Positions 45,572-58,984 of a stretch of DNA of 64,000 bases are shown here, piece after piece (within the stretch, counting starts at the first letter, position 1; every line of letters starts with the position of its first letter). The position numbers were made by a program, and so were the translations under genes. This DNA comes from Tyto alba. Its lineage: Eukaryota > Chordata > Aves > Strigiformes > Tytonidae. The stretch covers positions 18,186,886 to 18,250,885 of the forward strand of contig NW_024881330.1 of the NCBI RefSeq assembly GCF_018691265.1. The letters run 5' to 3'. The notes beneath the pieces are model-generated. The model worked only from the letters and a program-made list of their open reading frames with translations. It made no database searches and had not been told where the DNA came from.

Positions 45572-45717
45572 GGATGGACCAGACCAAACTTCTCCTCAAA
45601 TTGGACAATTTAGTGGCAACACTGCATTAGAATCAGTCTATAGCACTTCCAATCAGATTTTGATCAAGTTCCACAGTGACTTTACTACCAGTGGTTTCTT
45701 TGTGCTTAGTTACCATG
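45572..45717 (+). CDS. CSMD3: CSMD3 exon: rest of CUB13
   Basis: Encodes DGPDQTSPQIGQFSGNTALE and then STSNQILIKFHSDFTTSGFF, ending VLSYH. HSD completes the acidic triad of CUB13, so it looks calcium-competent. It is 146 nt, phase 2 in and phase 1 out, acceptor ttcttag and donor gtaagt. The open frame continues 40 codons into the intron before a stop, which is read-through only. Confidence 0.97.
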
Positions 45718-46521
45718 GTAAGTGTTGCAAATTGCACTTTTTCACTGTGTCTACTGATTATTGCAGGAAGAAAACTCATGAAAAAATTACTTTAATTACT
45801 TTTCTAAGAGTTGTTATTATTAATATGACTGACCACGACTAGGGTAACAAAAACATATGAAAGACTAATATGAATGGTGAAAACAAGCTATTCTCTTGAC
45901 CAGGTATTAAATTTACTAGTAGAGAAGTAAAAAAATAATGCACTGTGAAGGGGGAGGAACAAAGAAGGTAGCATCAAGACCTTGCAGTTCAAGATGTTCA
46001 TCTTCTCACCACTTACAATGCTTCTAAAATTCCTTTGTAATCTAAATGTTTGTGGGAGTCATTAAATTTCTTGTAGATATTTTAATATTTTGAAGAAAGT
46101 ACTGTGGTGTTAGAGATTTTGATGATAGTAAACTACACTGTGTAGTAAACATTAAACTGCCCTTGAATTAAATACTGACTGAATGAAAATGTGTAGTAAC
46201 ACACCAAATTCTACCTCTGTAGTGATTCAAAACTTCTGTAGCCAGCTGTTCTCTTGCATTCATATCATTACAAGGAAACAGATTGAGAAGCAAGGGTGTT
46301 TTTAGATGCTTTGTGAATGCTTATTTTATTGATTATTCCTGGAAACATGGGCAGACGATGGTGTTTTTTTCTGGATTCTGATCAGATTTTGTGAATAGAA
46401 CACTTTCTTTTTGACTTAGTAAAGGCCAAGGTGAATACAGATAGACAGAACTGGGGGGATTAAAGAAACTTTGATCTAAACAAACAAAGCAAAGCGAAAG
46501 AAGATGTAAATCCCCCAGTGG

Positions 46522-46560
46522 AAAAAAAAAAAAAAAAAAAAAAAAAACAACAGCAACAGC
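46522..46560 (+). repeat. Poly(A) tract with CAACAG tail
   Basis: Twenty-six A followed by two CAACAG-like units. Simple-sequence repeat. Confidence 0.9.
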
Positions 46561-47138
46561 ACTTGAATTTATTATGGAATATAGACTTCAGTGGGATTAA
46601 GCAAAGGAGGGGTCAGAATTTTCAATCCAGACCTGGGAAGTTAAGTTCACGGAGCAGTTTGTGAAGGGTAAACTGACCCTTTGTGTTCATCAATATATAA
46701 ATTGGTAGGTATTGAAACATATGTATAGATCAGTAATGACAAAATACATGTAAAAATGATCATACCTAGTAATAAAGCGTGTTTAAAGAATTTGATCTCC
46801 TTGTACATGTTTATTTTCTTATTATGGAAATTGTCATTCCACAAGTTTGGGCTCTAATGTGTAATGAAGATGCAAACTGAGCAGCACAAAGGATTATTCA
46901 TGAAGAAATTTACAGCACTTTTTGGATTGATGTTGTCAAGATAAATAAATTTCTCAGTCAGTGAGTCTGTGATCATATCAGCTACATACAATTTGTAGCA
47001 ATAAAGACAAGGCAGAGAGAAGAGTCAAATTTATTTAAAATAGATAATTTGGGGATTAAAATGAATGATACCCCTAAATGAGAGACATTTGAGATAAATG
47101 ATAAGAATTTTCATTGAATCTATTTTAATTATGTTATG

Positions 47139-47164
47139 TTTTTTTTTTTTTTTTTTTTTTTTTT
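47139..47164 (+). repeat. Poly(T) tract, 26 bases
   Basis: Uninterrupted T run in the intron, over 1.2 kb from the next exon. Confidence 0.93.
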
Positions 47165-48399
47165 ATTATTGGTTAAAAGATGTAAACAGAACAGCTGTTC
47201 CATATTTGCTTGGTGTGTTTTACTTTAAATTACTTTATCCTAAGGCAGGATGTCAGCTTTCTGAGTCGCTGATTTAATTGGCTTTTCATTGTACAATGGA
47301 CAAAATGGAGTGGAATAGGAAGATGTCAAATATGAGTGACTCAGTAGCAACAAAAGATCTTACCTTAAATTTTGAGATTGACAGAAGTTTGACTAATTTG
47401 ATAACTAAAGGATCAATGCACAGGAAATAACAAAGATGTGTAAAACTGAAGCTGAATTGTTATCTGCCACAAGTAGATGATGTTTTCCTTGCATAATAAT
47501 AGATGCTTTAAAAAAATGTTACATGAATACGTACTATCAGTGAAAACCAGGCATACTGGACTTACTGATCAACCTGCTTGTATACCTTAAAACATCAAAG
47601 ACTGTCACTATAAATACTTCAGTGTGATTTTTTGGCTGGATTTCTGTCTGAATGGCATTACAATTAATGAGAATTTCATCTGTGTCCAAACACATGCCCA
47701 ACCTCCTAGGTGCTCTGTAAAAAAATAAAGCTGTATAGCTTCTGTATACTCTTCCTACTTGCCTTTTTTATCATTTGCTTCACCTAATTATTTTGCCTGG
47801 CTGTTCCATTCCTGTGTTAAACTCAGAAGATTATTTCATGTGAGATTTCAAATTAGAAGTTTGAAATCAGAAATATTCTCTGACCCTACCTGCAGGTGAG
47901 ATGTGCTCCACAGCTATTCATTGACTGGGAAATTTCACATTCAAAATGCTTCTGTTCGTCGGTTATGTTGCCTCTGGATAGAAACTTTTAGATTCTAAAA
48001 CTTGTCTTGATTACAAAGTTTCAAAAGTGGAAGAGTTCAGCAGTAAAAATGTATTGTTAAAAAACAAAACATACAAAACAAAAATTGCACAACACAAAAA
48101 ATATCTATTTTTCAGATTAGATCACTTAAGTGAGAAAATTTGAAATAATTTCTAAGCTTCTTATTTATGAAGAGGGTTTTGCCACTGAAATAAGTAAGAA
48201 CAGAGATGCAACTTCCAATTTTTCATTAATTTTGATATTCATATATTTCCTTTCTTTTGAGTCTCTTGAAAGTTTCAGAATGAATGAATAGATGTTTATT
48301 TTTATCCTGTTAATGTGGATATTAACTCAGTTATGTCTGCATGGATATATTAACTGTCTAAGTATGGGAATGACAACTGTGTTTTCTTCCTGTTCATAG

Positions 48400-48480
48400 C
48401 CTATCAGCTCCGGGTCTGCCAGCCTCCAACAAATATACCAAATGCTGAAATTCTAACTGAGGATGATGAATTCGAAATAG
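48400..48480 (+). CDS. CSMD3: CSMD3 exon: first part of sushi 13
   Basis: Encodes AYQLRVCQPPTNIPNAEILT and EDDEFEIG, carrying the first sushi cysteine (RVC) and an acidic stretch EDDEFE. It is 81 nt, phase 1-1, acceptor gttcatag and donor gtaaca (no +5 G, so a moderate site). Too short to be noticed as an open frame; found by following the reading frame from CUB13. Recalled human CSMD3 has PPPPVPNAEILTEDDEFEIG at this place. Confidence 0.95.
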
Positions 48481-49858
<1,378 letters not shown>

Positions 49859-50927
49859 TGAATGGTGATTCCTTAAATACCCTTCACTGTCTCTTTACAT
49901 AAGAAGGCACACTGAAAATATTTCAGACTTTTTGATGCTATTCCCAATATTATTACTGGTTTTTATGCTGAATATGTGTTAAATATTATTGTAAAATAAT
50001 TAGTAATGTTTTAATGAATTTAAAAGCTTTAAAGGACTGCTGCTCTACTTTGTGAAAATAATTTCACAATTCTCTTTTTGTAGAAAGTCTAAATTTAATA
50101 AAGAATGAGATTATTTTGATTTATTTAGAACATAATATTATAAAAAATTATATGTACATTTTTAAAATGCTAATTTAACATAACATGGATTTGGGTGAGC
50201 AAGATCTCGACATCATTTTTCAGTACAACTTTAAGTGCTTTCACTTTTATTCAGTGTATTCTAAAGAATAGGTTTTCTGTATGTGTGTGTCTATGCCTAT
50301 GTCTGTTCATGTTTTCCTCCTTTTATTGAAAACTGTGAATAGAGAGAAATAACACTACCTCATTGTTAAGATCAAAACAAGATTACTGTCTTGCCAACTA
50401 CTAACATCACAGTTTAAACAAGTCTTCATTAAGCCAGCATTTGGTGTGTTATGCTAGAATACAATTTTTCCATCATTTTGAAGAAAATGTGAGCTTTCTT
50501 TCATTCTGAACCAGTTAGGCACTAATGCAGATAAACCTTGCACATTTTAAAAAATGTGATCTCTTTAAAGTTTCAGTGATGGCCAGATGTTTATGTTTTC
50601 TTATTATTCTTCCATTTATTTCCAGAAAGATAAGTTTACATGCAGTTGTAAACATGTATGCTAAGACATTTCAAGAAAAAATAAAAAACAAAACCCAAAA
50701 CCCCATAGTTCATAAAAATATCATTTATGTAAACAAAAGTCATTTTGAGTTCCGCTAGTTGTGATATTCCTTTGTGTTCCATCCTGAGTTTAATATTCTA
50801 ACATCTACTGCTAGATTAAAATACTTTCCCAAATCAGTCATAATATATGCAGTTGATTTACATATGTATTAAATGAAAACTGCTGCCAGTCTGTGCTTTC
50901 TACCAATCAGATGTTTGTGTTGTTTTG

Positions 50928-50950
50928 TTTTTTTTTTTTTTTTTTTTTTT
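50928..50950 (+). repeat. Poly(T) tract, 23 bases
   Basis: T run followed by ccccc. Confidence 0.92.
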
Positions 50951-53316
50951 CCCCCAAGCAATTTTAATCAATTAACGTATCTATAAAACAATCATGATGA
51001 AAGACTTGCTTGGAAATAGTAAATTATTTATGACTAAGTCTACTACTTTTACAAGTAAAGCTTTAATATTTGACTGTTTCTTAGTAATTTCTGAAGTTTC
51101 AAACTGGTGCACAATTTAGTTGTTATGAACTTAAACATCAGTATTCTAATCTTTAGAACTTAATTATGACAACAAAGTTCATCTCAGTTTTCAGCTGAGG
51201 GTTGAAAAAAAAAAAGTCTAGTTCTTACAAATGCCAAGTGATCCTGAACTGGGAATTTTATAAGAACTTTAACACTGGATGATTTCTCAAAATCCATGCA
51301 TTTATTTAGGTACAATTGTGTCTAGGAATAGCTTCCAACACCCCAATTTAAATTAAATTCCTAATTTAGAAGGCCCATAGCATTTAATGGGTGGAAGACC
51401 ATAATAACCTCCAAGCACTGCTTTAAATGTAAAAATTATGTAATATTTGTATTAGTTGACTAATTGTTTTCACCAGGCAGAGCATATGTTTATTGTTAGA
51501 CTTCATAACATTAACTTCTATTGCCTTAACTTTATGCATACGTTAGACACTTTAGCCAGTTAAGTGAATTTTTGATTGAATTTTGCTTCAATTTTTAACT
51601 TACAATAAATTAATACCCACATTCCACATTCATTTATTTATTGAATCTGAAGACTGTTGCATTGCTGAACAGATATTAAATAGCAATATTTTAGTTTTGA
51701 ATTTAATGTATTACAGTGAAGATATAACAGTCAATAACGAGGAATCCCTAGGATAAAATATTGAAACAAAAACTATTTAAGATTTTATTTGATTTTAATT
51801 GTTACAGGTTAGTTTATACCACACTTAGTACTGTTTAAAATTATGTCACCCTTTTTCTATTTTTATCTGATGTGTGTCTGTTGGATACACATTTCTTAAA
51901 ATTTTTGGAGATTTCCTTCTTTAGATCAGAAAAGAGTCTTTAAATTCCACAAGCTTATGTAAATACCTATAATTTTCTTCTGTTAAAATACAGTATTTAC
52001 CATATGCAGCATGTAACTTTGCCCTTAATTTTCCTTCAAATTAGCTTCCAATTTCAAGATAAAATGAAAGCTTCAGAGTAAGAAGATTCAAAATGTATTT
52101 TGCATCATAATTAGAGGACCCTGAGAAAATTCTTGAAGGATGACTGTCAGCTATATCTCAGCTACATTAGCTCAGATGCATAAAAAACCTTAGCTACCAG
52201 ATTCACAAGGAAATCCATTGTACAGAAATAAGTCTTTAAGCTCTCTATAAAATTCCTGAGGGATATTTAACTAGAGATCCTTAAATTGAGGATAGTTTGC
52301 AAAGCAGAATCATATGAAGACAGCAAAACTAGCTGTAAATAAACTAGTGCAGCTAGGTGACTATGTATTTCCCAGCACAGCTGTAAGTGTAAGATTAATA
52401 ACTTCAGAATATGATGTGGAATATAAGAAAAAATAATTATTTAGAGTAAAGTGAAGGTATGGTAGATAATACCTGCTGAAGAAGTCAGCAGGGATGGAGC
52501 AGGTGTCTTCTTTTATCCCTGCAGAAAACACTCTCATGTTGTGGGTTCTAGCCTCTCCCAGCAATGTTTTAGAGAAAAGAATAAAGCATATTGCTTTTCT
52601 TATTTCCTAGAGTTAAAATTGGGAAAAAGGCTGTCAGAAATTAGGAATGTCAGATTTTTTAATTTCTTCTTCAGCTAATTTATATATAGTCATCAGAGAA
52701 ATAATATGTCTCTGTGTTAGAAGGAGGAAAGTATCCAGTTGTCTGAACTTGTTTACTAGAAATGTGAATGTATAACCAAAAATCTCTCATACGCATATTT
52801 AATAAAAAGAATGTGGTTTGTAGATATAGATTCAATATGCACATAACACATATGACACAGTTGCACATTTGTTATGCTTACCAAAGAACTGAAGGATGAT
52901 GAAGAATATGAAGTTAAAATAAACATATATCAGGGTGATTATTGGATTTTTACTTTTAAGTGAGGCAGACAGAAATCACTGATTTTTTTTTTTTTTTTTT
53001 GGTCATATTGTGAACTGTTGTACCTGTTTTTAAAAGGAGGAGCAATTAGTTTAATTGTCCAAATTCAGTCTGAGTTTCTCTAGCTACATCTTGACTGCTA
53101 GTCATAGACTGATTTTAAGAACTCTTCTTTGATGCTTCTTTTGGTAAGAGAAAAGAAATGGGACTAGACGTCCTGGTTGGGGCTGGACTAGAGTTCCTGT
53201 TGGTTTGGCAGCTGGAGGAGTGCTGCAGCACACTGAGACCCCAGGGGCTCCCCAGGTCCCAGTGCCCTCACCTGTGCGAGGGGGCGGGGGGAGCACAGCT
53301 GGAGGGCTGAGCCCGG

Positions 53317-53363
53317 ATTGGCCGATATCCCATGTCACGTGACATTGTGCTCACTATATAAAG
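53317..53363 (+). promoter_or_regulatory. LTR core promoter: CCAAT, CACGTG palindrome, TATA box
   Basis: Within the solo LTR, an inverted CCAAT motif, the ten-base palindrome gtcacgtgac (E-box core CACGTG, a site type bound by USF/MITF/TFE proteins) and tatataaag are spaced as in a normal polymerase II promoter. Transcription would be expected to start near 53385-53395 and run in the direction of CSMD3. Activity is inferred from motifs only. Confidence 0.55.
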
Positions 53364-53529
53364 GCAGGAGTGGGCCGGGAGGATCTGCCACTTTTTGGAG
53401 TGTTGCTGTGGTGCCTTTGTGTTTGGGATTGCTGGCTGGGAGCAGGTGGGTGTTGGTCATCGGGTGGTGAGCAGCTGTATTGTACATTACCCATTGATAC
53501 TGCTGTCAGCGTATTGTTCTGTTACTGTT

Positions 53530-53535
53530 ATTAAA
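53530..53535 (+). terminator. LTR polyadenylation signal ATTAAA
   Basis: attaaa about 170 bp downstream of the TATA box, in the usual R-region position of an LTR. It could in principle cause premature polyadenylation of CSMD3 transcripts, since it lies in sense orientation. Confidence 0.5.
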
Positions 53536-54421
53536 CTGTTTTTATCTCAACCCACGAGTCTCCCTTTGCCCCTCTGATTCCCTCCCCATTCCCAAGTGGG
53601 GGGATGGTGAGTGAGCGACTGCGGGGTGTTTAGCTGCTGAGTGGGCTCAAAAGACAATACTAGATTAGGTCTGGTGAAGAAAAAAATTAGAATTTCATGT
53701 GGGGTTTTTTTACATGTAAAGGCAATAACCTAGTATTTTCTGAGGGTTCTATGAATCTAAAAACTGGGTAGCTGGATTAGCACAAGGCATCTTCTTGTCC
53801 AATTAGTCCTACTGACTTCTATTGAACAACAAAATCTCAGCCTAAATTGCGTCTTTTATTTTTTTAGACCAAAAGTATCATGTCTGAATAGTGCTTAGGT
53901 TGTGTGTAGGTACATCAGCATTCTTGAAGCTTGATTGAGGATCTGAGAATTCAGATGCTGCTTTATACAGATTGTGGAGGGATTGATTAGTCTTTATTTA
54001 GAATCTGACAACTAAAAAATCACAGTTTCTTCAAGGTTTGCTTTCAGTGTAAGACTCTACCTGGAATTATTGCTGACAGTAATAGTAATCTGAGGGGGGG
54101 AAAAAAGACTATGGTTCACTTTTTGAACAATGTAACAATTTAGTACTTAAGCACAGCCCTCAGAATATCTTCTCTTCTAGAGATTGTAAGAAGTGTCATG
54201 AATTAATAACTTCTGAGGGTTGCAGGGCTTATTTTCAAGATAAACATTACTTCAGATTTTTTGTCTACTAACTGACATTGTTTCTAAAACATTGTCAGTC
54301 TTTCTGTATTTATGGAAATAAAATGAGTAATGCAGATCTTAAACTCAGGAAAACCTTGCCAATGACATGAAACAGAAATAGTGGGCTTCAAATTTTTTTT
54401 ACCAATCTTTCTGTTTCACAG

Positions 54422-54610
54422 TGCTCTGTCCAGCCAACGAACTGCGTCTGGATTCAACAGGAGTAATACTAAGCCCTGGATATCCTGACAGCTACCCAAA
54501 TCTCCAGATGTGTGCATGGACCATTACTGTGGAAAAGGGTTATAATATCAGCATGTTCTTTGAATTCTTCCAGACAGAAAAGGAATTTGATATACTTGAG
54601 GTGTTTGATG
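54422..54610 (+). CDS. CSMD3: CSMD3 exon: first part of CUB14
   Basis: Encodes VLCPANELRLDSTGVILSPG, then YPNLQMCAWTITVEKGYNIS and FFQTEKEFDILEVFDG. The cysteine pair is LCPAN/QMC, so this CUB lacks the CGG seen in the others. Sequon NIS is present, and so are the first two acidic residues of the calcium site (TEKEFD). It is 189 nt, phase 1-1, acceptor gtttcacag and donor gtaatt. LCPANELRLDS is distinctive of CSMD3; recalled CSMD1 has CPANEVRTGS. An open frame starting at the ATG at 54421 is a chance start at the junction. Confidence 0.97.
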
Positions 54611-54992
54611 GTAATTAGAGGATGCACAATTTTGGATTATACTTTTTCTCTACATATGTATTTTTATATTGCATCTGTGTAATCAATATTGTTTATTCAC
54701 ACTATAAATTCATAGTATAAAATATCTTAAATAAGCAATTATTTGGATTTTTTGTGCTAAAAAAAAATTGGACTATTGTTTCAAAATTGTACTGCATTAA
54801 TTACAATTAGAAGTAATTTTGTATCTGAACAAATATGTAATCTTTAGTGAATAACATGTAAAGTCAACTTTCAGTTTTAATTCAGGTTAATTGACCATTT
54901 GCTTGGAGATTGATTTCTATGTATATTAATTGTATGCATATAACGTATGTTATTTAAAACTTTTTTTTTTTTTCCTTCTACCTTGTATCAAG
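54611..54992 (+). other. CSMD3: Intron within CUB14 (382 bp)
   Basis: The shortest intron in the window, AT-rich, with a T-rich tract at 54961-54973 serving the acceptor gtatcaag. Nothing else in it. Confidence 0.9.
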
Positions 54993-55139
54993 GACCAAAT
55001 AGTCATAGCCCATTGCTTATTTCTCTCAGTGGGGACTATTCATCTTCTCTAAATATAACCAGCAATGGCCATGAAGTATTTCTCCGGTGGTCAGCAGATC
55101 ATGGCACCAATAAAAAAGGTTTCAGGATAAGATATATAG
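54993..55139 (+). CDS. CSMD3: CSMD3 exon: rest of CUB14
   Basis: Encodes GPNSHSPLLISLSGDYSSSL, then NITSNGHEVFLRWSADHGTN and KKGFRIRYI. SAD completes the acidic triad; sequon NIT is present. It is 147 nt, phase 1-1, acceptor gtatcaag (no pyrimidine at -3, weak) and donor gtatgt. This is the last CUB of the protein; from here on only sushi modules follow. Confidence 0.97.
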
Positions 55140-57680
55140 GTATGTAAATCAGTCTTTCTTTAATGTGTATAAAATTTCAGTATGGAACATATTTATTTAT
55201 GTGAAAAGGGTAAGGTAAGATATATTTTGTAAGATTAATTGCCTAGACTGAAAGGAAATACAATCTGTTTTTTATATGAACTTGATGATACTGATCTTGT
55301 GAGGAAAAAAACCCCACACTCTAAGCAGGTTATATGAAACACATGTGCTATGTAGAGATTTAAGCAAATGCTTCACAAGACTTTAAAATGACATAAGCCA
55401 GTACTAAAGATGAAAGAAGTAGCTTCCTCCTTCTCCACCCATGTGCCTCTGTTCTTCATATTGGATCTTTGTGCGATTCATCATTAACACTTTTGGTGGG
55501 ACAGAGGAAAAAACAAGGCAGGAGTGAGCAGCTATAAGATGGAAAAATGTGAGACACTGAAGGATTGAACTCTTTCATTTACGTTTCAACAGAAACTGTA
55601 AACTGTATTAGAAGAGATCTATTAGTATGTCAAAAAAGCCAGCATTGTTTGTGTTCTTAATTCAAATTAACATATTTATGAATAGTGCATGAGGATGATA
55701 TATAACAAAGATTGATTTTTATATAATCCATTTTATAGAATTATTATATAATATCTATTTTTACAGGGTAATAATATTCATTAATCAAGCTAAAGTAGAT
55801 CTGTAGCAATTTACATCAATTACACAATATCTATATTTGACTTTTTTATCATGACCAAAGATATGAAATACACAGAATGAAAAGTATTGAGGATAGGACC
55901 TGTAAATACTAGATTAGTTATTGGCATAAACCAATATCACTTTATAAAGTGAATAAAACAATAAAGAATAAATATAAAATTCTTCTTTCTGCTGTGTGCG
56001 TTTGTTTTTCCTCACTCAATTTTTGGCTACTTCACTATTTCAGAAAGATAATTAGGCTCACAACAGTCTGTAAAACAGTATCAATATCATCTTTCCCTTT
56101 AGGACAGGACAGTTTTCGCAGAAGTAAAATGTTTGTTATATAGCTAGATAAAATTCACTGTTATCTAGACACAAAATTTTATATCGTACCTGTTTTCATT
56201 GCCTGTATACCTGTTGCATCTCTTAAGAAATTTCTCTTCTTCCTCTTTTAATACTCTTTCCCTGCTGGCAGCAAGAGAACTGTTGAGATGTAGTGATGTA
56301 CTAGTGATAGTGATCTGTATCACTCGGAAAATACCAGTATATTTTCTTATACACAAAATAAGTAGCAGCGCCTGTATCTCTGGTTCTTCAAAGAGTATAA
56401 GGCACAAGAAATTCCATGCAAGGAACAAAATATTTTTGTAGTATGTGCTCTGAAAGACACGGCAGTGCTTCTCATTGTCCTGCTTGCTTTAATAAAAAAT
56501 AAACAAACATCCACGCGGCTCCATCATGATCAGAGGAAGCCTTTGCCTGAGAAAACCATTGACGTGAAGTAAGTCATGGAACATAGAAAGGCTTAAAGAT
56601 CAAGTGAAGCAGCATTTTTCTATCTGCCTAAGAAAATAAATACCAATAGGTACCAACATTTCTTAAAAGCATGAAACTAGCACTTGAAAACAAACGTCCA
56701 ACTTAATTTTGTTTCCTACAAAATGGGAAAACGGCCATCTAGGCGATCCAGTCTTGGCTCATCCTTGAACCAAAATGATCAGAGATCAAGTTAAATTCTT
56801 AAACATTTACCTTAAACTGGCTACCACATTATAAGTCCCTTCTGGTCCACTCTTTTGGCAAAGTAGCTAAAACCAAGTGACTTTGTACTGATGGACCTAA
56901 TGGACTATGGATTTAAAAGAAATATAAGCATAATGACAGTATAATAAGAAAGTAATCTTTAATGTCAGAGAAACTTAAAGTACATAAATCCTTCAGACTC
57001 TAACAACTATATCTCTTAAAGATTTCTTTTCTCATAAAGATTTCCAAGTTTTTTAATAGCATCTAAGTAACACTTCTGTAAAACTTTGTGTTCTAAATAA
57101 ATTACCCCCAAAAAAACCCCAAACTTGATTCAGTGGTTTTATTATGGAGTTATTGTGGCAGTCATAATTAAGATTAAAATCTATTTCAGATTTGTTAGTT
57201 CACTTCAGTTCATCGTATCACAGAACTTGAAAGAAATAACTTAGGACGAGAATGAAAAAATTATTTGAAAGGCATTATGTACAGTATACCCTTGATGTTT
57301 CCTTTTTTTTTAAAAAAAAAAGTATAGTACTGAAATTGATAAAATTGCAATAAATTTCATCATGAACTAAAATTTTTTAGCTTACTTGGTTTAAAAAAGG
57401 AGGTGGTTAAAAAAAAACCCAACCAGTTGTAGAAGAGAGCTATCACTATATCTCATTTGAAACTACTTTTACCTGAAGTCATAATAAAGTTCTATTCTTT
57501 CATCTTTTTATTTAGTGAATTTGCTAGATGCATGCATGATCAGGATAGAAAATGCAGCAACTTTTAGTGATGTTTTCTTAGGTTCTTGTCAGATGTCCAC
57601 TGAATTCAGTAAGAATTTGTTAAGTATTGTCATTTGGATTCTAAATACATCTTTTATTTTTACAATATTTATGTTTAAAG
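55140..57680 (+). other. CSMD3: Intron CUB14/sushi 14 (2541 bp)
   Basis: AT-rich intron, donor gtatgt, acceptor gtttaaag with a poor pyrimidine tract. An overlapping pair of opposite-strand open frames at 56165-56441 has no signature. No repeat family recognised. Confidence 0.82.
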
Positions 57681-57869
57681 CTCTCTACTGTAGTACTCCA
57701 GAGTCTCCTCCACATGGTTTCATTGTCAGTCAGACTGGTGGACAGCTCAACAGTATGGTTCGCTGGGCTTGCGATCGAGGTTTTCGGCTCATTGGGAAAA
57801 GTACTGCTGTATGCAGGAAGTCTCCATATGGTTATTACTCATGGGATGTTCCAGTCCCAGCTTGTCAAG
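57681..57869 (+). CDS. CSMD3: CSMD3 exon: complete sushi 14
   Basis: A whole sushi module in 189 nt, phase 1-1: [20 protein letters not shown], then [28 protein letters not shown] and PVPACQ. The four cysteines (LYC, WAC, AVC, PAC) and the tryptophan are present. The linker to CUB14 is only two or three residues. Acceptor gtttaaag (A at -3 and a poor tract), donor gtaaat. The 147-codon open frame from 57515 includes intron read-through upstream. STPESPPHG is the CSMD3 form; CSMD1 differs strongly here. Confidence 0.97.
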
Positions 57870-58206
57870 GTAAATTCTTTCATTATAAAATAATACACCC
57901 TAAGAAACTTTCTTTTTCCTTTTCTAATGTAAGCCATCGGTTTTCTTACATAATATGAATAACATGTAATACTTTAGTGGACATGCCTCTGTACCAAAAT
58001 TTTTCTACACAGTAAAAGTTAAAAAAATAAATGTATTTTTAGGAAAGAGTATTTCAACAGAATTTACTAAAACTGGCAGATACTGAAAATAATCTACATC
58101 ACTGTGAGAGATAAAAACCCACAATTATAAAATATGAAATTATTCAAAAGTTTATGTAGATCTGAATATTTAGTAAAGTTCATTTATCATGGTCCAAGAA
58201 CGATAT

Positions 58207-58257
58207 AAAAAAAAAAAAAAAACAAAAAAAAAAAAACCAAAAACAAAAAACCAAAAA
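58207..58257 (+). repeat. A-rich low-complexity tract
   Basis: About 50 bp of A runs broken by single C or CC. Confidence 0.92.
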
Positions 58258-58962
58258 GACCTGAAACTTGCTACATTTTCAAGAACAGGAAACTGGACCA
58301 AAAAAAAACATCCTATGATGTCATTCTAATCTTTTGTGGCTTAAACTGAAATTTAAAAGAGAATACATTGGGTTAACTGTATATTTAGTTTCTTCTGCCT
58401 TATAAAAGCAAAACATACTCTACATAAATAAGGAAAAGGAAATGGTTATTTAATGCCCATCACAATTGTATTCTATTTCTTCCTTTCCTGAAAATAATAC
58501 TATTGTTCTGATAACTCACCTATGTCAATCTTCAGTGAACTATTAGAATGATTTTTTTTCATTAAAATTTGCAGATTTGTTTATTCAAAATGTGTACATT
58601 TTGTTCCCATTGATCAGTGGGGATAAATGCTATAAGAATATTCTTTATTAATTGTTATTTTCACACCAATTTTTTGGAAAAAAAGTATTTGAACTATATG
58701 TTTCTAAAGAAAATTACCTAACCTTTTTCAAAGGTGAAACAATCTTAATTTCAAAGCTTTTTGATAAAATTCTATTAATATATAGAAAGTGTGTCTGTAT
58801 TTTTAAAAACTAGAAGTCCTTAAGAAAAAAAAAAGTGTACAGGAAGTGCATTTGCTACATTATTTAGCTTTTTCTCCTCATCAGCTATCTAAGGACTGCC
58901 TCCATGACAGTTATTTATAGAACCTGATGAGATTGTTAGTTAGATGTGTCAAATGTGGAATG

Positions 58963-58984
58963 AAAAAAAAAAAAAAAAAAAAAA
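58963..58984 (+). repeat. Poly(A) tract, 22 bases
   Basis: Uninterrupted run of A after gtggaatg. Confidence 0.92.

Larger units (their letters stand above)
45718..48399 (+). other. CSMD3: Intron CUB13/sushi 13 (2682 bp)
   Basis: Contains a 26-base A run followed by caacagcaacagc (46522-46560) and a T run (47139-47164). Acceptor gttcatag. Otherwise AT-rich and unremarkable. Confidence 0.82.
53142..53656 (+). mobile_element. Solo LTR of an avian endogenous retrovirus
   Basis: About 515 bp of much higher G+C than its flanks. In order it has a GC-rich U3 (53200-53330) with an inverted CCAAT box (attgg, about 53317), the perfect palindrome gtcacgtgac (53334-53343), a TATA box tatataaag (53355-53363), a poly(A) signal attaaa (53530-53535), and the phrase tatctcaacccacgagtctc, which I recognise from bird ERV LTRs. 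It ends ...aagaca with CA at 53655-53656. No gag, pol or env sequence flanks it, so it is a solo LTR. The 5' end (TG at 53142) is a guess, because no matching target-site duplication is seen on the two sides (tcttt against atact). Confidence 0.8.

Noticed and set aside
52520..52570. Sequence gtgggttctagcctc resembling a tRNA B box or an LTR end
   Set aside because: No matching A box, cloverleaf or paired LTR end could be found around it.
54421..54618. Start codon at the CUB14 exon implying an internal gene start
   Set aside because: The bases at the junction belong to the splice acceptor (cacag|tgctctg). The exon is entered in phase 1 from sushi 13.
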